Source: Candidatus Omnitrophota bacterium (GTDB lineage Bacteria; Omnitrophota; Gorgyraeia; Gygaellales; JAQTUX01). Taken from it: a DNA stretch of 64,000 bases. Numbering within the stretch: the first letter of the stretch is position 1; each line of letters opens with the position of its first letter. The position numbers and the translations under genes were made by a program. Location: the NCBI GenBank assembly GCA_028707125.1, contig JAQTUX010000002.1:186001-250000 (forward strand), read 5' to 3'. Shown piece after piece: positions 27,693 to 37,122 of the stretch. The notes beneath the pieces were generated by a model. The model was not told where the DNA came from, did no database searches, and saw only the letters and a program-made list of their open reading frames with translations.

Positions 27693-28764
27693 AAAAGTGC
27701 GCCTTGCTCATATCGAAAACCACATCCATATCCTGGTTGACCTTGGGGCGGTCATGGGCGCCGACGCGCGCGATAAAGGTATGGACGCCGGTATTGAGGT
27801 AAAGGTATACCTCGGAGCCCATGGGTTCGACCACCTCGCAGTTCACCCTGACGATATTCTCAGGTGCCGCCTCCGAAACGAACAACTTATCGTATATGTC
27901 TTCCGAACGTATGCCGAAAATCACCTGCTTGCCTGTATACGGCGTTAACTTCTTATGCATATCCTCAACGAGTTTGACCTGAAGCTTTCCCTCGTCAAAA
28001 TAGATCTTGCCGTCTTTCTGGATTATACGGCCGTTCATAAAATTCATGGGGGGAGAACCTATAAATCCCGCCACGAACTTATTCCTGGGGAAATCGTATA
28101 TGGATACGGGGTCGTCTATCTGCTGTATTACCCCGTCCTTCATTACGGCTATCCTGTCGCCCATGGTCATCGCCTCAACCTGGTCGTGCGTGACATAGAT
28201 CATGGTGGTCTGCAGGCGTATGTGCAGTTTATGGATCTCGGTGCGCATCTGCACCCTCATTTTGGCGTCAAGATTGCTTAATGGTTCGTCAAAAAGAAAA
28301 ACAAGGGGCTTCCTTACAATGGCCCTGCCCACGGCAACCCTCTGGCGCTCTCCGCCTGAGAGCTCCCTCGGCCGCCTGTCCAGAAGCTTCTTTATGCCGA
28401 GGATCTCCGCCGCGTCATTGACCCTCTGTTTTATCTCCTGCTTAGGGTAACGCTTCAGCCGCAGGCCGAAAGACATATTTTCAAAAACAGTCATATGGGG
28501 GTAGAGGGCGTAGTTCTGGAAAACCATAGCTATGTTCCTATCCTTGGCCGGCATATTATTGACTATCTTATCGCCGAGAAAGATATCCCCCTCTGTCGCC
28601 TCTTCAAGCCCCGCTATCATCCGCAAGATAGTTGATTTGCCGCACCCGGAGGGACCGACCAGGATCATAAACTGCTTGTTGTCCACGCCCAGATTCACCT
28701 TGTCTACGGCAACTATGTTCCCCGGATAGACCTTGGTCAGATTTCTTAAGCTTACCTGCGCCAT
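27661..28764 (-). CDS. ugpC: MalK/UgpC-type sugar ABC transporter ATPase
   Basis: 367 residues. Walker A GPSGCGKST near residues 37-45, Q-loop VFQNYALYPHM, signature LSGGERQRVAVGRA, Walker B FLFDEPLSNLD, and a C-terminal TOBE/regulatory domain from about residue 240. It belongs to the CUT1 carbohydrate-importer class, whose ATPases often serve several permeases. No permease or binding protein is encoded nearby, so it is an orphan ATPase. It ends up next to accD with one base between. Confidence 0.92.
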   Translation of the reverse strand: MAQVSLRNLTKVYPGNIVAVDKVNLGVDNKQFMILVGPSGCGKSTILRMIAGLEEATEGDIFLGDKIVNNMPAKDRNIAMVFQNYALYPHMTVFENMSFGLRLKRYPKQEIKQRVNDAAEILGIKKLLDRRPRELSGGERQRVAVGRAIVRKPLVFLFDEPLSNLDAKMRVQMRTEIHKLHIRLQTTMIYVTHDQVEAMTMGDRIAVMKDGVIQQIDDPVSIYDFPRNKFVAGFIGSPPMNFMNGRIIQKDGKIYFDEGKLQVKLVEDMHKKLTPYTGKQVIFGIRSEDIYDKLFVSEAAPENIVRVNCEVVEPMGSEVYLYLNTGVHTFIARVGAHDRPKVNQDMDVVFDMSKAHFFDKYTEETIC

Positions 28765-28765
28765 A

Positions 28766-29605
28766 TCAACTTAAATAATCTATCAGCCGAGAGACCGTGT
28801 CCTTAAGGTTCTTCCTGTGCACGATCATATCTATAAGCCCGTGTTCAAGAAGGAACTCGGAGCGCTGGAAACCCTCGGGGAGCTTCTGGCGTATTGTCTG
28901 TTCTATCACGCGCGGCCCGGTAAAACCTATCAGCGCCTTCGGCTCAGCCATTATGCAATCGCCTATACCGGCAAAAGACGCCATGATCCCCGCCATGGTC
29001 GGGTCGGTGAGCAAAGATATATAAAGCAGCCCCGCCTTATTGTGCCGGGCAAGGGCGGCCGTTGTCTTTGCCATCTGCATAAGCGAATACATCCCTTCAT
29101 ACATACGGGCTCCTCCGCCTGAACCGGACACGATCAACATGGGCAGCTTCATCTGCGTCGCCCTTTCTATGGCGCGGGTTATTTTCTCGCCTACGACAGA
29201 ACCCATGGAGCCCATTATAAAACGCGAATCGGTCACCGCGATCACGGCAGGCCTGTCATTGATCCTGCCCTCGCCCGTAACCACGGCCTCTTTCAAGCCC
29301 GTCGCCTGGACATCCTGCTCCAGCTTATCTTTATATGTCTTGGGCCCCTTAAAATCCAGGGGGTCTTGCGAGACCATATCCCTGTCGCATTCTTTGAAAG
29401 ACCCCGCGTCTAAGATCTGTTCAATACGTTCGTAGGCGCCCAGCTGAAAATGATAGCCGCATTTGGGGCAGACCATCAGATTCTCCTTCAATTCCTTATT
29501 ATATATGGCCTGCTGGCACTCCTCGCACTTGGTCCATAACCCGTCGGGAATACCCTTCTTTTTGAATCTTACTATGGTATATTTCGGTTTACCGAATAGA
29601 GCCAT
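28766..29605 (-). CDS. accD: Acetyl-CoA carboxylase carboxyltransferase subunit beta
   Basis: 279 residues. The N-terminal zinc ribbon has four cysteines (CEECQ and CPKCG). The carboxyltransferase core shows VTDSRFIMGSMGSVVGEKI and SGSGGARMYEGMYSLMQMAKT, which bind acetyl-CoA and carboxybiotin. Part of the first step of fatty-acid synthesis. It lies between DUF1015 and the ABC ATPase, and accA is not in the window. Confidence 0.96.
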   Translation of the reverse strand: MALFGKPKYTIVRFKKKGIPDGLWTKCEECQQAIYNKELKENLMVCPKCGYHFQLGAYERIEQILDAGSFKECDRDMVSQDPLDFKGPKTYKDKLEQDVQATGLKEAVVTGEGRINDRPAVIAVTDSRFIMGSMGSVVGEKITRAIERATQMKLPMLIVSGSGGGARMYEGMYSLMQMAKTTAALARHNKAGLLYISLLTDPTMAGIMASFAGIGDCIMAEPKALIGFTGPRVIEQTIRQKLPEGFQRSEFLLEHGLIDMIVHRKNLKDTVSRLIDYLS

Positions 29606-29607
29606 GC

Positions 29608-30885
29608 CTAATCGAATTTATGGATAGTCAACCCGGTCAGGATCTTCGGATAGAAGAAGGTTGACTTAGGGGGCATCTTCTCCAGTTTTGACGCCACCTT
29701 TAATAACTGATTTATCTTAATGGGATTCAGGATAAAAACCAATTCCGCGTCATCCCTGTCCACGGCGTTTATCGCCTCATCCGCGCTATGCATATAAGAT
29801 ATCTTATCGTAATCTGTAAATTCAATGCCCAGCGCCCCCTTCAATATCAGGTAATTAAATACGGTGACGTCCAGGCCCTTGAATTCCTTCGGTTTATCGA
29901 TCTCAATTATTCTATCTAAAATAACCCCGTCCTTCAAGCGAATATAGGAGAATTTATTCTTTCTATACAGCACAAACGCGCAGCAATTATCGCGTGATCT
30001 TCTAAGGAGCGAGAACGCCGACTGCCTGCTCACGCCGGACTCTATATCAAAGTAACGCGAAAGCGCCCCCTCCAGACCGGAAACGGTATTCCTGTCCAGG
30101 CCCCTGATAAGCCGGTGAATAGGCAGTATAACCAGCCCGTCTGAATCAGCGGCGGTAAAATAAGACATTATATAATTAACGGGGGCATCGTCTCCCAGCC
30201 CCGGGTCGGCCTTCTTTTGTTCCATCAGATAGTTACATGCCACCTCAAAGCGATGGTGGCCATCGGCAATAAACACCGGCTTCTTTCTCATCTTTCTGGT
30301 TACAAGACCGATCGATTCCTTATCCTCAAGCCGCCAGAGTTGGCTCTCTATGCCCTCTCTGTCTTTGATCTTCAAAAGCGGCTTGCCCTTTCTAACGCAT
30401 TTATTAAATACCCGCTCTATGATCTTTTCCTTGTCCTTGAACAGGATAAATATGGGGCTTAAGTTCGCCCGCACCTTTCTCAGCAGCTGAAGGCGGTCCT
30501 CCTTCGGGGCGAGATTTGTGTGCTCGTGCGGCAGTATGCCCCGTTCCTGCGAAAGCTTGAGCAGCGCGATAAAACCGACGCGCATTACCTTCCTGCCCTC
30601 AAACAAAAATGTCTGCCTTAAAAAGTATATCCCTTCGGAATCGTCCTTGAGGAGCACCCGGCCCCTTAACCATTCGCTGAATTGTCCGGCGGCGGCGGAA
30701 TATTTATCTCCGGCAGCGTTGTCCCCGGGGAGGATAAGATTTATTATATTATATTGGCTTTGGCCACGGTAGGTATCGGTGTCCTCCGGGCCGATAACAT
30801 CGTAAGGCGGGCAGACGACCGTGGCGGCGTCTTTTACCTTAGATCGATTATAACGGACAGCGCTAAAGGGCTTTACGTCGGCCAT
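29608..30885 (-). CDS. DUF1015 family protein
   Basis: 425 residues. The family opening is clear (FSAVRYNRSKVKDAATVVCPPYDVI), with later blocks LPHEHT and FIADGHHRFEVA that carry conserved His residues. DUF1015 proteins are widespread in Bacteria and Archaea, and the function is not settled. It starts immediately after the radical SAM gene with no gap and is followed by accD two bases on, so all are probably co-translated. Confidence 0.92.
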   Translation of the reverse strand: MADVKPFSAVRYNRSKVKDAATVVCPPYDVIGPEDTDTYRGQSQYNIINLILPGDNAAGDKYSAAAGQFSEWLRGRVLLKDDSEGIYFLRQTFLFEGRKVMRVGFIALLKLSQERGILPHEHTNLAPKEDRLQLLRKVRANLSPIFILFKDKEKIIERVFNKCVRKGKPLLKIKDREGIESQLWRLEDKESIGLVTRKMRKKPVFIADGHHRFEVACNYLMEQKKADPGLGDDAPVNYIMSYFTAADSDGLVILPIHRLIRGLDRNTVSGLEGALSRYFDIESGVSRQSAFSLLRRSRDNCCAFVLYRKNKFSYIRLKDGVILDRIIEIDKPKEFKGLDVTVFNYLILKGALGIEFTDYDKISYMHSADEAINAVDRDDAELVFILNPIKINQLLKVASKLEKMPPKSTFFYPKILTGLTIHKFD

Positions 30886-31944
30886 CTAAAGAAAGTTCTT
30901 ATGTTCTCTGGGTTGAGATATATTCCATAATATCTGATTAAAGGTGTTATCGCGGCAAAGCGGGATACAATCGGCAAAATCAATGCGCCCCACCGCCTTC
31001 ATCCTTTGCTCCGAATTCCAGATATCCTTGAAGGCGCTCTTGTTCAGGTCGCCTATGCAATATTTCCGGTTTCCCCTCATATGGCAGCACAGGTACATTT
31101 TGCCGTCCGCGCCCACTACGGTCGCGAATTGGTGGCCGAAGCACCTGCCGTAATTGCGGCCGTAATCCTTATGTTTCATCATCTCGTATTTATGCCGGGA
31201 AAATAAAACGCTGAAATCTTCACAGTCCTCTTTGAGCGCCTCATTCAGCTCTTTTTCTATGTCCAGCAGATCGTAGTAAAACCTGCCGTTATTATGGATC
31301 TGCATCGGCCGGAATTGAAGATAGTCCACGCCTATCTCTTTAAACAATTCCGCGGCCCTGCGCATGTCCTTTCTGGTGTACCTGCTGGTAAGAAAGCCCA
31401 CGCCGACCGTGACAGAGGCGGCAAATTGCCGTTTTTTCTCTACCAGCATTCTTATCTTCTTCAGCAGCTTGTTAAAGGCCTCCCTGCCGGACCCGTGCGT
31501 CTTTTTATACACGGAGGCGCTCGCGGCATCAACCGACACGCGTATCCAGAGGCAATTCTGTATTAAGATCTCGGCTATGCGCTCTGTTATCAGGGCGCCG
31601 TTTGTTATAAAGCCGACATCCATGCCCAGCTTCCTGGACAACACTACCATGGCGGCTGTCTTCGGGTTGCATAACGGCTCTCCTCCGCCGGTAAATATCA
31701 GGCCTCTCACCGCCGCTTTTGCAAGCTGCCTCAATATCTTCTTTGCCAGCCCTTCAGGAAGTAAGTCGTTTTTGCTGTCCCGGAAATACATTCCGCTGCA
31801 TTGCGGGCATCTATGGTTGCATATGTTGGACATATCAAATTCAACTGTAATAGGAGGGGGGTTCTCCCCTCTCGTCCAGGCGGACACCCTGTCCAGATGT
31901 TTCAATATCTTATCGGAACTGAATTGTTTTACGTCAAAATTCAT
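30886..31944 (-). CDS. Radical SAM protein with SPASM-like C-terminus
   Basis: 352 residues. The cluster motif CNHRCPQC lies near residue 42, then FTGGGEPLCNP and a central barrel. The C-terminal third has several Cys (CFGHQF, CCHMRG, KYCIGDL, CIPLCRD), the pattern of a SPASM/twitch auxiliary-cluster domain. Such proteins modify peptides or small molecules; no precursor peptide was seen next to it. It overlaps the VanZ gene by four bases. Confidence 0.9.
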   Translation of the reverse strand: MNFDVKQFSSDKILKHLDRVSAWTRGENPPPITVEFDMSNICNHRCPQCSGMYFRDSKNDLLPEGLAKKILRQLAKAAVRGLIFTGGGEPLCNPKTAAMVVLSRKLGMDVGFITNGALITERIAEILIQNCLWIRVSVDAASASVYKKTHGSGREAFNKLLKKIRMLVEKKRQFAASVTVGVGFLTSRYTRKDMRRAAELFKEIGVDYLQFRPMQIHNNGRFYYDLLDIEKELNEALKEDCEDFSVLFSRHKYEMMKHKDYGRNYGRCFGHQFATVVGADGKMYLCCHMRGNRKYCIGDLNKSAFKDIWNSEQRMKAVGRIDFADCIPLCRDNTFNQILWNISQPREHKNFL

Positions 31945-32306
31945 TTAAAGTGAAAGAATAGGACCGCTAAAAAACCGCCGAGCGCGTCAAAGCAGACGTC
32001 TAAGAAAGAAGGGTCCCTCAGGGGGACGAATGCCTGGTGTAACTCGTCGGTTATGCCATAAAATAATACCAGAATAAAACTGAATAAGTATTTCTTTTGA
32101 TCTGATAAAGACGGCGCGGCCTTATAGAATGCCCTCAGCAGCAATATGCCCAAAATCAGATAAACCAGGGTATGAAGCACCTTGTCCTGAAAAACAAACC
32201 ACGGCTTAATATCCGCGCCCGGTATAGAAGAGCCGCAGAATATAAGGGCCGCCCATATTAATGCCGGCAGCCAGGGAAGAAACCTGCCGTATGTATTCTC
32301 AGGCAT
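31941..32306 (-). CDS. VanZ-like membrane protein
   Basis: 121 residues with four predicted membrane helices. The VanZ pattern is present: WAALIFCGSSIPG early, FQDKVLHTLVYLILGILL, and FYGITDELHQAFVPLRDPSFLDVCFDALGG. Biochemical role of the family is not established, apart from a link to glycopeptide tolerance in one member. It overlaps the FmdB gene by eight bases. Confidence 0.9.
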   Translation of the reverse strand: MPENTYGRFLPWLPALIWAALIFCGSSIPGADIKPWFVFQDKVLHTLVYLILGILLLRAFYKAAPSLSDQKKYLFSFILVLFYGITDELHQAFVPLRDPSFLDVCFDALGGFLAVLFFHFK

Positions 32307-32556
32307 TGGGGCAATTTGAGCAGGAAGGCGAAGACGAAGGGCATTTACCGGGCGCCCCTTCTTTTTGGGGCGCGGGCTTTCTGTAATCAGTAGCGTAGAA
32401 TCCGCTGCCCTTAAAGATTATACCCCCTCCCGCGCTTATCAGGCGCCTGGCGCTCTTGCCGCATTTAGAACAGGACTCGATCGGTTTATCATTTATGTTC
32501 TGAAAAACCTCAAATTTGTGCTTACAACTTGCGCATTCATATTCGTATGTAGGCAT
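32299..32556 (-). CDS. FmdB-type small zinc-ribbon protein
   Basis: 85 residues. MPTYEYECASCKHKFEVFQ is the family opening, with the second Cys pair SCSKCGK giving a CxxC...CxxC ribbon, then a poorly conserved tail with CPSSSPSCSNC. I chose the start at 32556 because GGAGG lies five bases before that ATG and MPTYEYEC is the family N-terminus. A longer frame to 32577 would begin inside a palindromic repeat. A putative regulatory protein; function unknown. Confidence 0.9.
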   Translation of the reverse strand: MPTYEYECASCKHKFEVFQNINDKPIESCSKCGKSARRLISAGGGIIFKGSGFYATDYRKPAPQKEGAPGKCPSSSPSCSNCPNA

Positions 32557-32569
32557 TGTTCCTCCAATT

Positions 32570-32589
32570 CCCCACACGTAAGTGTGGGG
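32570..32589. repeat. Palindrome CCCCACAC-GTAA-GTGTGGGG, third copy
   Basis: A 20-base palindrome identical in its arms and loop to those at 20339-20358 and 20857-20876, again followed by GTCC or GTCT. It lies between the dnaJ stop (32598) and the fmdB start. The companion CTACAGGC hairpin is absent here, so the unit is not always paired. It could act as a transcript terminator or mRNA stabiliser in the dnaJ-fmdB gap, but no T-run follows. Confidence 0.85.
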
Positions 32590-32597
32590 TCCATCAG

Positions 32598-33752
32598 TTA
32601 CCGAAACACTTTCTTTACCTTATCTGTAAAACTCTCTTTTGTATCCACGCTCTCGCCCGAGGCGCGGGCAAATTCTTCCATCAACCGCCTTTGCTCTGAA
32701 TTAAGCTGCGCGGGTATTTCAACCGTCACCCGGACCAGTTCATCTCCCGTCGAGCCGCCGTGGACATCGGGCATACCCTTGCCTTTCAACCTGAAGACCT
32801 TTCCGCTCTGCGTGCCGGGAGGGATTCTCATATTGACCATGCCGCTTAAAGTGGGTACTTCTATTTCGCCTCCCAGCACTGCCTTGGACAAAGTCAATGC
32901 CGCCTCGTAGAAAAGGTCGTTATCGTCACGTTTGAATACGGGGTGCTCTTTTATCCTTACCAGCACATAAAGGTCCCCGCTGCCTGCCTCACCCGCCTCG
33001 CCTTCGCCTCTTAATCTTAAGTGAGAACCGTCGCTTATTCCCGCGGGGATCTTGACTTTGATCTTACGCTGCTGCTTTACGCGGCCTTCTCCGTAACATT
33101 TTGAACAGGGAGTAGAAATAACCTTGCCTTCTCCCCGGCAGTTGGGGCAGGTCTGCGTCAGTTGAAAAAAGCCGCTTGAGACGCTGACGCGGCCGCTGCC
33201 CCTGCATTTCGGGCAATTCGCCTTCTTAGTGCCGGGTTTGGCGCCGCTTCCGGAACAATTGCCGCAGAGCTCATAGCGGCTGATCTCCAGCGCCTTCTCA
33301 ACCCCCTCGTATGCCTCCTCTAAAGTGACATCTGCCGCGAACTCTAAGTCCCTTCCGCGCCTGCTGCGGCGGCCTGACGGCCGGCCCCTGCCGGCGCCGA
33401 AAATATCAAAACCCAGATCTCCGAATATCCCTTCAAAAATACTGCCTCCGGCGCCAAGCCCTTCAAAGATACTGGAGAAATCAGCCCCTCTGAATATGTC
33501 CTCATAGGAATATTTCTGGTCAACTCCCGCGTGGCCGTACTGGTCGTAAAGCAAGCGCTTATTAGGGTCGGAAAGCACGGCGTAGGCCTCTGATATTTCC
33601 TTGAACTTCTCTTCGGCGCCTTTTTTCTGTTCCGCGGGCACCCTGTCAGGATGATGCTTCAAGGCGAGATTCCTATACGCCTTCTTTATCTCATCGGTAG
33701 AGGCGCCCTTGTTTATGCCCAGCACTTCATAATAGTCACGCTTGGTAGACAT
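32598..33752 (-). CDS. dnaJ: Chaperone DnaJ
   Basis: 384 residues of type I DnaJ. The J domain (1-70) has the HPD motif in LKHHPDR. A Gly/Phe-rich linker follows, then four CxxCxGxG zinc repeats ([32 protein letters not shown], about residues 161-235) and the two C-terminal substrate-binding domains. Stimulates DnaK ATPase. Its start overlaps the dnaK stop by one base, the last member of the hrcA-grpE-dnaK-dnaJ operon. Confidence 0.97.
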   Translation of the reverse strand: MSTKRDYYEVLGINKGASTDEIKKAYRNLALKHHPDRVPAEQKKGAEEKFKEISEAYAVLSDPNKRLLYDQYGHAGVDQKYSYEDIFRGADFSSIFEGLGAGGSIFEGIFGDLGFDIFGAGRGRPSGRRSRRGRDLEFAADVTLEEAYEGVEKALEISRYELCGNCSGSGAKPGTKKANCPKCRGSGRVSVSSGFFQLTQTCPNCRGEGKVISTPCSKCYGEGRVKQQRKIKVKIPAGISDGSHLRLRGEGEAGEAGSGDLYVLVRIKEHPVFKRDDNDLFYEAALTLSKAVLGGEIEVPTLSGMVNMRIPPGTQSGKVFRLKGKGMPDVHGGSTGDELVRVTVEIPAQLNSEQRRLMEEFARASGESVDTKESFTDKVKKVFR

Positions 33753-35650
33753 TACTTTTTGTCGTCTTCTTCCTTATACTCCGCGTCGATCACATCATCT
33801 TTTTTCTTGTCCTGCCTCGGCTCTTCCCTGCCGGCCTCTTCCGGCTGCCCCTGCGCTTGCGCCTGGCCCTGCTGCTTGGCTTGAGCCTGCTTGTATACCT
33901 CCTCGGCAAGCTTATGAGAGGCCTGCATCAGTTCTTCCGTGCCCTTCTTTATCTTATCAACATCCGTCCCTTTCAACGCCTCTTTCAGGGCATCGGACTT
34001 CTTTTGAATATCTTCTTTATCCGAAGCAGAGACCTTATCGCCGAAATCCTTTAAAGATTTTTCCGTGGCATACACCAGGGAATCCGCCTGATTCCTTATC
34101 TCTACCTCTTCTTTCTTCCTGGTATCATCCGCGGCGAATTTTTCCGCTTCTTTGACCATCTTTTCGATCTCTTCCTTGGAAAGCTTTTTAGGAGCGGTTA
34201 TGCGCATGCTCTGCTCCTTGCCTGTGCCAAGGTCTTTGGCGCTTACATGCACAATACCATCCCTGTCAATGTCAAAGGCAACCTCTATCTGGGGCACGCC
34301 GCGGGGAGCCGCGGGTATACCTATCAGATCAAACCTCCCCAGCTCAGTATTATCGTTGGCCATCTGGCGCTCACCCTGAAGAACCCGCACCGTAACCGCT
34401 GTTTGATTATCCGCGGCCGTAGAAAACACCTGGCTTTTCCTCGTGGGTATGGTTGTGTTGCGCTCGATCAACTTTGTAAATACTCCCCCCAAGGTCTCTA
34501 TGCCTAAGGATAAAGGCGTAACATCAAGCAGGAGAACCTCTTTCGCGTCTCCCTTGATAATGGCGGCCTGGATTGCCGCGCCCAGAGCAACGCATTCCAT
34601 CGGGTCTATGCCGCGCTCTATTTTCTTGCCCACTAAATCCTCAAGGAACTTCTGCACAACAGGCATCCTTGTGGGGCCGCCTACCATTATTATCTTATCT
34701 ATATCATTAGGCGTAAGGTTGGCATCTTTTAGCGCCTGCTCTACGGGGTGCCTGCAGCGGTCGATTATAGGGCCGACCAGTTCTTCCAGCTTTGACCGCG
34801 TCATTGACATGGTCAGATGCTTGGGGCCGGACGCGTCGGCGGTAATAAAGGGAAGGTTTATATCCGTCGTAAGCGTGCTGGAGAGCTCAACCTTCGCTTT
34901 TTCCGCCCCTTCCCTTACTCTCTGGAGGGCCATCTTGTCATTCCTTATATCAATGCCGCTTTCCTTCTTGAATTTATCGGCAATATAGTCGATCAGCACA
35001 TTGTCCATATCCGTGCCGCCGAGACGCGTGTCGCCGTTGGTGGCCTTGACTTCAAATCCGCCGGCGCCATGCTCCTTATCGTGCCACATATCCATAACGG
35101 TGACATCCAGCGTTCCACCGCCGAAATCAAACACCATGATCTTCATTTCCTTGCCGACCTTATCAAGGCCGTACGCGAGGCAGGCGGCGGTCGGCTCATT
35201 GATTATCCTCAGGACCTTCAGGCCCGCGATCTCTCCGGCGTCCTTCGTTGCCTGGCGCTGGTTATCGTCAAAGTAAGCCGGGCAGGTGATCACCGCCTCT
35301 TCCACTTTATCGCCAAGATAGCTTTCAGCATCCTGCTTTATCTTCTGAAGGATGAACGCGGATATCTGCTGCGGCGTGTATTCCCTGCCGAATACCTTAT
35401 AATGGAAATCCTCCCCCATCTTTCGCTTGGCCGCCTGAATAGTGCCTTCCGCGTTTATGGCTGCCTGCCTTCTCGCCGGCTCGCCTACCAGCCGCTGCCC
35501 GTCTTTGGTAAAGGCAACGACTGAAGGGAACGCCTTGCCCGAGGCAATGCCCGCGCCTTCAGCAGAAGGGATGATCACAGGCCTGCCTGCCTCCATTACA
35601 GCCGCCGCTGAGTTTGATGTTCCTAAATCGATACCGATTACACGCGCCAT
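33752..35650 (-). CDS. dnaK: Chaperone DnaK (Hsp70)
   Basis: 632 residues. N-terminal [15 protein letters not shown] phosphate loop, [11 protein letters not shown] and [10 protein letters not shown] for the ATPase domain, the hydrophobic interdomain linker [11 protein letters not shown] near residue 380, and a Gln/Ala-rich lid that ends in [10 protein letters not shown]. The ATG follows an AGGAGG site. A 113-base gap with a large hairpin separates it from grpE. Expression is expected to follow the CIRCE operator ahead of hrcA. Confidence 0.98.
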   Translation of the reverse strand: MARVIGIDLGTSNSAAAVMEAGRPVIIPSAEGAGIASGKAFPSVVAFTKDGQRLVGEPARRQAAINAEGTIQAAKRKMGEDFHYKVFGREYTPQQISAFILQKIKQDAESYLGDKVEEAVITCPAYFDDNQRQATKDAGEIAGLKVLRIINEPTAACLAYGLDKVGKEMKIMVFDFGGGTLDVTVMDMWHDKEHGAGGFEVKATNGDTRLGGTDMDNVLIDYIADKFKKESGIDIRNDKMALQRVREGAEKAKVELSSTLTTDINLPFITADASGPKHLTMSMTRSKLEELVGPIIDRCRHPVEQALKDANLTPNDIDKIIMVGGPTRMPVVQKFLEDLVGKKIERGIDPMECVALGAAIQAAIIKGDAKEVLLLDVTPLSLGIETLGGVFTKLIERNTTIPTRKSQVFSTAADNQTAVTVRVLQGERQMANDNTELGRFDLIGIPAAPRGVPQIEVAFDIDRDGIVHVSAKDLGTGKEQSMRITAPKKLSKEEIEKMVKEAEKFAADDTRKKEEVEIRNQADSLVYATEKSLKDFGDKVSASDKEDIQKKSDALKEALKGTDVDKIKKGTEELMQASHKLAEEVYKQAQAKQQGQAQAQGQPEEAGREEPRQDKKKDDVIDAEYKEEDDKK

Positions 35651-35693
35651 TTCTTATACCTCCTTGAGCACCTTAAGTTTTTATTTAGCGAAA

Positions 35694-35753
35694 CTTCGAC
35701 GAGTGCATTAAAATTTTGCTCTTTAAAATTTTAATGCTTCTTACGAGTCGAAG
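35694..35753. repeat. Large composite hairpin between grpE and dnaK
   Basis: The inner stem is a perfect 13-base match, GCATTAAAATTTT (35705-35717) with AAAATTTTAATGC (35725-35737), around a 7-base loop. An outer 7-base arm pair CTTCGAC (35694-35700) and GTCGAAG (35747-35753) encloses it. It lies in the dnaK leader within the operon. It could pause or protect mRNA between grpE and dnaK, or be an inserted palindromic repeat. Confidence 0.75.
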
Positions 35754-35763
35754 CACAACACTC

Positions 35764-36264
35764 TCAGGGTTTCTTTGATACCTTGACCTTGGCAGTGCGG
35801 ATAACCTTGCCGTTAAGCATATATCCTTTTTGCAATTCCTCGATCACGACACCCTCGTCCACGTCTTTAGATTCCTGCTGCATAAGCGCTTCCTGGGTAT
35901 TGGGGTCAAAGGGCCTGCCTTTTGTGTTTATAGGGGCCAGGCCGTGGCCGCGGAGCAGTTCATAAAGCTGGGCAAGCACCATTTCCATACCCTTCAAAAA
36001 ACCCTGAAAATCCTCATGCTTTGATTCGGCCAGCTCTATCGCCCGCTCAAGGTTATCCACGGTGCTGAGCAGATTTAAAACTATCTCTTCGCAGGCGTAT
36101 TTGGCAAACTCCACCTTCTCCTTCTCCCAGCGCTTTCGCGCGTTGTCAAATTCGGCGTGAAGGCGCAAAAATTTATCGTAATGCTCTTCCGCTTTAGACG
36201 CGGCCTCTTTAAGTTTGTTGAGCTCTTCCTCTTTCAGGGTGACCGTCTTTTCTACGGGCTCCAT
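35764..36264 (-). CDS. grpE: Nucleotide exchange factor GrpE
   Basis: 166 residues. A long N-terminal coiled coil (LKEEELNKLKEAASKAEEHYDKFLRLHAEFDN, given in part) precedes the beta-rich head, with FDPNTQEALMQ and VIEELQKGYMLNGKVIRTAKVKVS, the GrpE signature at the end. It releases ADP from DnaK. It lies 15 bases downstream of hrcA. Confidence 0.96.
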   Translation of the reverse strand: MEPVEKTVTLKEEELNKLKEAASKAEEHYDKFLRLHAEFDNARKRWEKEKVEFAKYACEEIVLNLLSTVDNLERAIELAESKHEDFQGFLKGMEMVLAQLYELLRGHGLAPINTKGRPFDPNTQEALMQQESKDVDEGVVIEELQKGYMLNGKVIRTAKVKVSKKP

Positions 36265-36279
36265 AACTTATGTCCTCAC

Positions 36280-37023
36280 TTAAAATTGGCTTAATATCTC
36301 AGACACCCTCTCGGATAAGTATCCAAGCGTGGGTATGAGCCGCTCGTAATCCATGCGCCGCGGCCCGAACACCGCCATCCTTCCCGACGGCTTGTCCTTG
36401 ACGTTGTATTTTGACACGATTATCGCGCATTCATCCATATCCGGCCAATTAAGTTCACTGCCGATATATATCTTCACGTTCTCCTCTATCTCGCGGTTAA
36501 GTATGTCTATGAGGCGCTGCTTTTCCTCCAATATTCTCAAGATGCCCCTTAAGCGCTCAATATTCCTGAATTCCGGCTGTTCAGCGAAACAGCTGAAGCC
36601 CGTAAAAAACAGATGCTCGCTGTCGTCAACTGAAGAAACGATCCCGGTAGTATGCGTTATATGAAATATGGCCTCTGAAGTGGTCTCCAGGGCGTCTTCA
36701 AGCCGCTTGATACGCCTGTCTATCCTGTCTATTTCGCTTGAAACCTTTTCCTTCTCCTCATTAAGGATGTCCATCTGGGAACGCAGGAAATCAACATAGT
36801 AACGATAGCCTTTATCGGTAGGAACCCTGCCTGCTGAAGTATGAGGATGGGTCAGATAGCCGTCTTCCTCAAGTTGGGAAAGCACATTTCTTATGGTAGC
36901 GGGGCTATAGTCAAAATTCCGGCAGATAGAGTCCGAACTTACAGGTATGGCTGTCCTTATGTAAGAATTGATAACCGCGGCCAGCACCCTCCATTTACGC
37001 GTGTCAGAATCATATTTATGCAT
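36280..37023 (-). CDS. hrcA: Heat-shock repressor HrcA, short form
   Basis: 247 residues, whereas many HrcA proteins have about 340. The winged helix at the N-terminus is complete (SSDSICRNFDYSPATIRNVLSQLEEDGYLTHPHTSAGRVPTDKGYRYYV, given as pieces: SPATIRN and HTSAGRVPTDKGYR). The C-terminal domain is shortened but retains a recognisable GPRRMDYERLIPTLGYLSE ending (in part). It has an AGGGGAGG binding site five bases before the ATG. It represses its own operon by binding CIRCE at 37048-37074. The short form is probably functional because the operator is kept. Confidence 0.93.
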   Translation of the reverse strand: MHKYDSDTRKWRVLAAVINSYIRTAIPVSSDSICRNFDYSPATIRNVLSQLEEDGYLTHPHTSAGRVPTDKGYRYYVDFLRSQMDILNEEKEKVSSEIDRIDRRIKRLEDALETTSEAIFHITHTTGIVSSVDDSEHLFFTGFSCFAEQPEFRNIERLRGILRILEEKQRLIDILNREIEENVKIYIGSELNWPDMDECAIIVSKYNVKDKPSGRMAVFGPRRMDYERLIPTLGYLSERVSEILSQF

Positions 37024-37047
37024 TCTCGCCTCCCCTGTAAGGGAATT

Positions 37048-37074
37048 TTAGCACTCTCGGGTTGAGAATGCTAA
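37048..37074. promoter_or_regulatory. CIRCE operator (HrcA binding site)
   Basis: The inverted repeat reads TTAGCACTC, nine spacer bases, GAATGCTAA. The consensus CIRCE is TTAGCACTC-N9-GAGTGCTAA, so only one base in one arm differs. It sits between the -10 box at 37081-37086 and the hrcA ATG at 37023, covering the expected transcription start, the classic repressing position. Confidence 0.95.
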
Positions 37075-37080
37075 AATTTG

Positions 37081-37108
37081 ATTTTAGCATAAATCAATGC
37101 TTTGTCAA
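37081..37108 (-). promoter_or_regulatory. Sigma-70-type promoter of the hrcA-grpE-dnaK-dnaJ operon
   Basis: On the minus strand, -35 TTGACA (37103-37108) and -10 TAAAAT (37081-37086) are 16 bases apart, and TGC just before the -10 makes an extended -10 element. The CIRCE operator begins seven bases downstream. This is a vegetative promoter under HrcA repression and not a heat-shock sigma promoter. Confidence 0.85.
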
Positions 37109-37122
37109 ACTTAATTTTAAGC

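Noticed and set aside
32557-32577. Upstream extension of the FmdB-like gene
   Set aside because: It starts in a palindromic repeat; family alignments begin at MPTYEYEC, which has GGAGG five bases upstream.
34817-35524. 235-residue plus-strand frame opposite dnaK
   Set aside because: Antisense of a highly conserved gene; open only because of dnaK codon bias.
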